From positions 1 through 48,255 of the forward strand of contig QVQE01000100.1 in NCBI GenBank assembly GCA_003584865.1: a stretch of 48,255 nucleotides of DNA, in the 5' to 3' direction. The translations under genes were made by a program, and so were the position numbers. The DNA comes from Methylococcales bacterium. Lineage in GTDB: Bacteria > Pseudomonadota > Gammaproteobacteria > Methylococcales > Methylomonadaceae. A model generated the notes under the pieces. The model had not been told where the DNA came from and did no database searches. It worked only from the letters and a program-made list of their open reading frames with translations. Of the stretch, positions 44,191 through 48,255 are shown in pieces. Position 1 is the first letter of the stretch. Each line of letters opens with the position of its first letter.

Positions 44191-45167
44191 GACAACCTCA
44201 CCCGTGATAAACAGATAAAGGTGACTAAAGCCAGTGCCAGTCCTAAAGGCCAGGCATATAATTCAGTTTGAGGTCTAAAGTACTGTTTATCTTTTTCAAC
44301 GGGTTCCAGTTTATCGAGTAACATATAAATATTATTCAGTTCATCAGAGTTTCTTGCCCTAAAATACCGGCCACCGGTGCTTTCAGCGACTTTAACTAAG
44401 GTGTTTTCATCTAGGTCACGCGAGGGGTTTACTTTTCTACTACCAAAAAAAGTGCGGACAATCATTTCATCAGCTCCCACACCAATGGTGTATATCTTTA
44501 ATTGGTTAGCAGCCGCAAGTTCAGCGGCTTTTAAGGGTGATACTTCACCTGCTGTATTAGCCCCATCGGTTAATAATATGAGTACACGGCTATTAGCAGG
44601 TTGATTTTTAAGGCGTTTAACAGCTAAGCCAATGGCGTCTCCAATCGCGGTATTATCCCCTGCAAGTCCTATGACCGCTTCATCTAATAATGTTTGTACG
44701 GTTTTTCTATCAAAAGTTAAAGGAGTTTGCAAATAAGCTTGCGTACCAAATAGAATCAAGCCTACCCGATCGCCAACCCGTCGATTAATAAAATCACTGG
44801 CAACAGATTTTATAGCCGTGAGTCTATCGACAGAGCTATTGTTAATAAGAAAATCCTGTTCTTCCATACTCGCCGATAAATCCACAGCCAGCATTAAATC
44901 ACGACCACTGATAGCCTGTTCAATGGGTTCGCCTAACCATTGTGGACGCGCACAGGCCATCACTAACAGAAACCAGGCGGTTGCTGCTAGTAATAAAGGC
45001 CATTGTTGATCCTGGGATATCGCTTGAGATTTACCCTCCGAAAAATCATCCAGAAAAGGAACTCTTAAGGCAGACGCTTCAACAGGTATATTAGCTGGAA
45101 TCAACCAGCGAACTAACAAAGGTAACGGTAAGGCTGTTAATAGCCAAGGCCACTCAAAATGAATCAT
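44187..45167 (-). CDS. VWA-domain protein, BatA-like
   Basis: MIDAS-like DLMLAVDLSASMEEQDF; RVLILLTDGANTAGEVSP. Confidence 0.93.
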   Translation of the reverse strand: MIHFEWPWLLTALPLPLLVRWLIPANIPVEASALRVPFLDDFSEGKSQAISQDQQWPLLLAATAWFLLVMACARPQWLGEPIEQAISGRDLMLAVDLSASMEEQDFLINNSSVDRLTAIKSVASDFINRRVGDRVGLILFGTQAYLQTPLTFDRKTVQTLLDEAVIGLAGDNTAIGDAIGLAVKRLKNQPANSRVLILLTDGANTAGEVSPLKAAELAAANQLKIYTIGVGADEMIVRTFFGSRKVNPSRDLDENTLVKVAESTGGRYFRARNSDELNNIYMLLDKLEPVEKDKQYFRPQTELYAWPLGLALALVTFICLSRVRLS

Positions 45168-45655
45168 GATTTATGTTTTCTTTTGGAATATTGAGTTTGA
45201 GCGTTCAACCAGTCATCACATAAACTGATCAACTGACTTATTTCTGACTCAGTCGGTGTATTTTTCCGATAAGCGGCTTCCGCTAATAATTGACCACAAC
45301 CCTGACTAAACGGCGACCCTGTGACGGATTGATCAAGAAAAGCTAACCATTCTCGACCGGTTAAACTGGCTACTTGTGCTCTGGGTGATGTGCTAATGGC
45401 AACGCGCCGAATAAGGACAGACAGTTCTCGTAATTTTTTGTCATTATCCTTAACGCCATAGTGTCTGATCATAGCCAGAGTCTTTTTGGCCGTCTTAAGG
45501 GCGGTCTTGCGTGTTAAGCGTTTATAAAGCCAGTATAAAAAAAACAATACCAGTGGAATACTAATAGCCACTAACCACCAACCGATGGCAGGCGGCCACC
45601 CACTGATAGTATCCGGGAGATGAATGTCTTTTAGAGGGAGTTGAGTGGGTTGCAT
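45164..45655 (-). CDS. DUF4381-family membrane protein
   Basis: N-terminal LKDIHLPDTISGWPPAIGWWLV; SLTGREWLAFLD; located between DUF58 and VWA genes. Confidence 0.85.
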   Translation of the reverse strand: MQPTQLPLKDIHLPDTISGWPPAIGWWLVAISIPLVLFFLYWLYKRLTRKTALKTAKKTLAMIRHYGVKDNDKKLRELSVLIRRVAISTSPRAQVASLTGREWLAFLDQSVTGSPFSQGCGQLLAEAAYRKNTPTESEISQLISLCDDWLNAQTQYSKRKHKS

Positions 45656-45687
45656 GTGTTGTATAAAAGTAACGATTTAATTTAAAA

Positions 45688-46638
45688 TTATCTTAAACAT
45701 TGCAAAGGATCGTCTAAGGTACTACATTGAATCAATGTCAGTCCCTGTTTTTTAGCTAATAATTCAAGGCGTTGTTTACGCTGTTCAAAGCGTTGCTGAT
45801 AATTTAATAGGCGTTGTTGATCCGTTGCATCAATGACCACATCACGCACAGTGTCTGTAAAACGGTACCGACCTTTAGTGGGTAAACGGGTTTCCAGGGG
45901 ATCATAGATAAAAACAAGCACGACTTCACAATGTCGAGACAACTTAGATAAGTGAAGCTCTACAGCGTCATTGAGTCCACGAAAATCACTGATCATATAA
46001 ACCAGGCTGCCGGGACGAGCATGTTGCGTTAAACGGGCTAGTATCTGTTCTAACGTAATGTGTTGGGATATTTCGGTACTGGATTCAGATTTTGAAGACA
46101 TTAAGTCGGCTTTACTGACCAAGGCATTTAAAAAGCGGAGTACAGCATGTCGGCCATTTTGGGGTTTTAACTCTCGGCATTCAACATCAGAAAACGTTTG
46201 TCCCCCTATTCTGTCACCATGATATTCAGCGGCCCACGCTAATAAACTAGCCAACTTTGTGGCGACGACAGACTTAAAAACACCGCGCGTGGCAAACTGC
46301 ATAGTTTTCCGGTTATCAACAGAGATAAAGACAGGTCTTTCACGCTCCTCTCTAAAAACCTTAGTATGTGTTTTTCCGGTTCGTGCGGTGACTCGCCAAT
46401 CAATGCTACGAATATCATCACCCGGTTGATAGAACCGTGATTCGTCAAACTCCATACCGCGTCCTTTAAAGCGTGATACATAACCACCACTTTGCTGGGA
46501 ACGATTATCAGCGTGATGCAAATTAATACGGGTTGCTAGTTTCGCTAAGTCAATTAATGTTTTTAACGAAACAGAAACTCGTTCACTCGGCATTGAGTGG
46601 CCAGCAGCCATTTTGTTGTTTTTACTGAATAGCATCAA
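45688..46638 (-). CDS. DUF58-domain protein
   Basis: GRGMEFDESRFYQPGDDIRSIDWRVTARTGKTHTKVFREERERPVFISVD. Confidence 0.93.
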   Translation of the reverse strand: MMLFSKNNKMAAGHSMPSERVSVSLKTLIDLAKLATRINLHHADNRSQQSGGYVSRFKGRGMEFDESRFYQPGDDIRSIDWRVTARTGKTHTKVFREERERPVFISVDNRKTMQFATRGVFKSVVATKLASLLAWAAEYHGDRIGGQTFSDVECRELKPQNGRHAVLRFLNALVSKADLMSSKSESSTEISQHITLEQILARLTQHARPGSLVYMISDFRGLNDAVELHLSKLSRHCEVVLVFIYDPLETRLPTKGRYRFTDTVRDVVIDATDQQRLLNYQQRFEQRKQRLELLAKKQGLTLIQCSTLDDPLQCLR

Positions 46639-47642
46639 GGTACAGCAATCCTGGAAATAAGCTCTTTAATAAAATGATCGGTTGTAATGCCTTCGGCTTC
46701 CGCTTCATACGATAAAATTAAACGGTGTCGTAACACATCAAAAGCCATTTCCTGAATGTCTTCAGGGCTAACAAAGTCACGTTGTGCTAGCCAGGCCTTG
46801 GCTCTGGAGCAACGATCCAACGCGATACTGGCTCTGGGACTTGCACCATATTGCAACCAGGCGGCAAGGTCTTGCCCATAAGCAACGGGATGTCGGGTTG
46901 CCAGAATGATCTGCAATAAATAATCTTCAAGACTGTCTGCCATGTAGATATCAAGAACTTCATTACGGGCATCAAATAACGTGCTTTGCGTAATAGGGGC
47001 AAATTTTTCAGTACTTTTTAAGGATTCAGAGCGGGCTTCTGCCCTAGCAAGATGTAAGATACTTTTTTCATGCTCAGCTTTAGGATAATCGACTTTTACA
47101 TGCAGTAAAAAGCGGTCTAATTGTGCTTCAGGTAACGGATAGGTACCCTCTTGCTCTATCGGATTTTGAGTCGCCATCACCATAAATAATTTGGGTAATG
47201 GATAAGTCGCTTGTCCTACGGTTATCTGGCGTTCTGCCATGGCTTCTAACAAAGCGGCTTGAACTTTTGCGGGTGAACGATTAATTTCATCCGCCAGAAT
47301 TAGATTATGAAATAAAGGGCCTTTTTGAAATTCAAATGTCCCTTGTTGAGGACGATAGATTTCGGTTCCGGTTAAGTCAGCAGGTAATAGATCTGGAGTA
47401 AATTGCACACGATGAAAATCACCGTGGATACCTTTGCTCAGGACGTTAATTGCTCTGGTTTTTGCTAAACCCGGAGCGCCTTCAACGAGTATATGACCAT
47501 CGGCCAATAAGCCAATGAGCATTCTTTCGACGAGAATATCCTGGCCAATAATCTGCTCGTTAATATAATCTTTTAAGCCGAGTAGCAAAGATTGAGTCAA
47601 GCTTTTAGAGAGGTTGAGTTTGTTAGTAGATTCTTCTGACAT
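46635..47642 (-). CDS. MoxR-family AAA+ ATPase
   Basis: GHILVEGAPGLAKTRAINVL; ILADEINRSPAKVQAALLEAMAERQITVG; ATQNPIEQEGTYPLPEAQLDRFLL. Confidence 0.96.
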   Translation of the reverse strand: MSEESTNKLNLSKSLTQSLLLGLKDYINEQIIGQDILVERMLIGLLADGHILVEGAPGLAKTRAINVLSKGIHGDFHRVQFTPDLLPADLTGTEIYRPQQGTFEFQKGPLFHNLILADEINRSPAKVQAALLEAMAERQITVGQATYPLPKLFMVMATQNPIEQEGTYPLPEAQLDRFLLHVKVDYPKAEHEKSILHLARAEARSESLKSTEKFAPITQSTLFDARNEVLDIYMADSLEDYLLQIILATRHPVAYGQDLAAWLQYGASPRASIALDRCSRAKAWLAQRDFVSPEDIQEMAFDVLRHRLILSYEAEAEGITTDHFIKELISRIAVP

Positions 47643-47830
47643 GATGTTAGTTGTTATTAATCTATAGTAAGTGATATGCCCAAAATGCGTAACGTATTCT
47701 ATTATGATTACGGCTTAAGGCAATCAACTTAAACCACGTTAAGTGACTATGCAATTCCATAAACAAATTTTTTACTAAAAGGTTCCCTGTTCTAACTGCG
47801 TAGTGTCTTAAGTAGCTAAGAAATATCAGC

Positions 47831-47854
47831 AGGGACAGGTCGCGACCTGTCCCT
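47831..47854. repeat. Perfect 24-bp palindrome agggacaggtcgcgacctgtccct
   Basis: Sequence equals its own reverse complement; lies between moxR-like gene and Rpn-like gene. Confidence 0.85.
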
Positions 47855-47884
47855 AACGTGCGCCTGCCCATTAAGCCAATCGTA

Positions 47885-48255
47885 TCATGAAAGCAGCGCC
47901 TTAATGTCTTGCTCAGAGAGCTTTGTGATATCAGCTATCAAGCTAATGTCAAAGCCTTTGTTTAACATTGATTTCGCCACTTCGTATTTTTCGTCTAGCT
48001 TACCCTCAAGCTTACCCTCAAGCTTACCGTCTTGATATGCCGTATCTAACACCGCTTTAGCTTCGTTATAAGACAACACACTCTTGATATAGGCATCGTA
48101 TTGGTCGGCATTGAGATGCGCAACACTGGCAATTTCAAAGCCTTTGGTAAAAATGGGTTCATTTAAAATGGTCGGGATATGGTCAAAGTCTTCCAGATGC
48201 TTTAAGAAATACACCCACTTGTCAAAATGGGTTTCTAACTCGTGTTCCTGTTTAT
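47885..48255 (-). CDS. C-terminal part of Rpn-family (PD-(D/E)XK) recombination-promoting nuclease/putative transposase; truncated by window end
   Basis: ...KQEHELETHFDKWVYFLKHLEDFDHIP...AYIKSVLSYNEAKAVLDTAYQDGKLEGKLEGKLDEKYEVAKSMLNKGFDI; frame stays open to 48255. Confidence 0.78.
   Translation of the reverse strand, partial: KQEHELETHFDKWVYFLKHLEDFDHIPTILNEPIFTKGFEIASVAHLNADQYDAYIKSVLSYNEAKAVLDTAYQDGKLEGKLEGKLDEKYEVAKSMLNKGFDISLIADITKLSEQDIKALLS

Overview
The window looks like chromosomal sequence from a gammaproteobacterium, possibly a methanotroph-like lineage (lineage is an inference from gene content and style, not tested). Most of it is ordinary core genome: mlaF-E-D-B, murA, hisG-D-C, petA-B-C (cytochrome bc1), sspA-sspB, guaB-guaA, tadA, thioredoxin, rho, uppP, a transketolase, a ComEA-like HhH protein, ubiH-pepP-ygfB, zapA plus 6S RNA, an OprB-like porin, an HME-RND metal efflux operon with a PII-like gene, an SBP/permease/ATPase ABC transporter, rpsT, murJ, and a MoxR/DUF58/BatA/BatB-type operon. 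Accessory DNA is confined to three places. (1) The left edge (1-430) has a nested inverted-repeat structure that may be a structured RNA or MITE, plus a decayed TnpB/IS200-IS605 right end. (2) The guaA-tadA gap (about 14.9-19.7 kb) holds an integrase N-terminal stub cut by an IS21-family element and a frameshifted acyltransferase; the interval is bracketed by a 13-bp direct repeat that looks like att sites. (3) The right edge has a perfect 24-bp palindrome and an Rpn-like nuclease truncated by the window end. I found no CRISPR array, rRNA or tRNA, and no convincing new defence system. The items most worth follow-up are the 1-180 structured element and the guaA-tadA island remnant.
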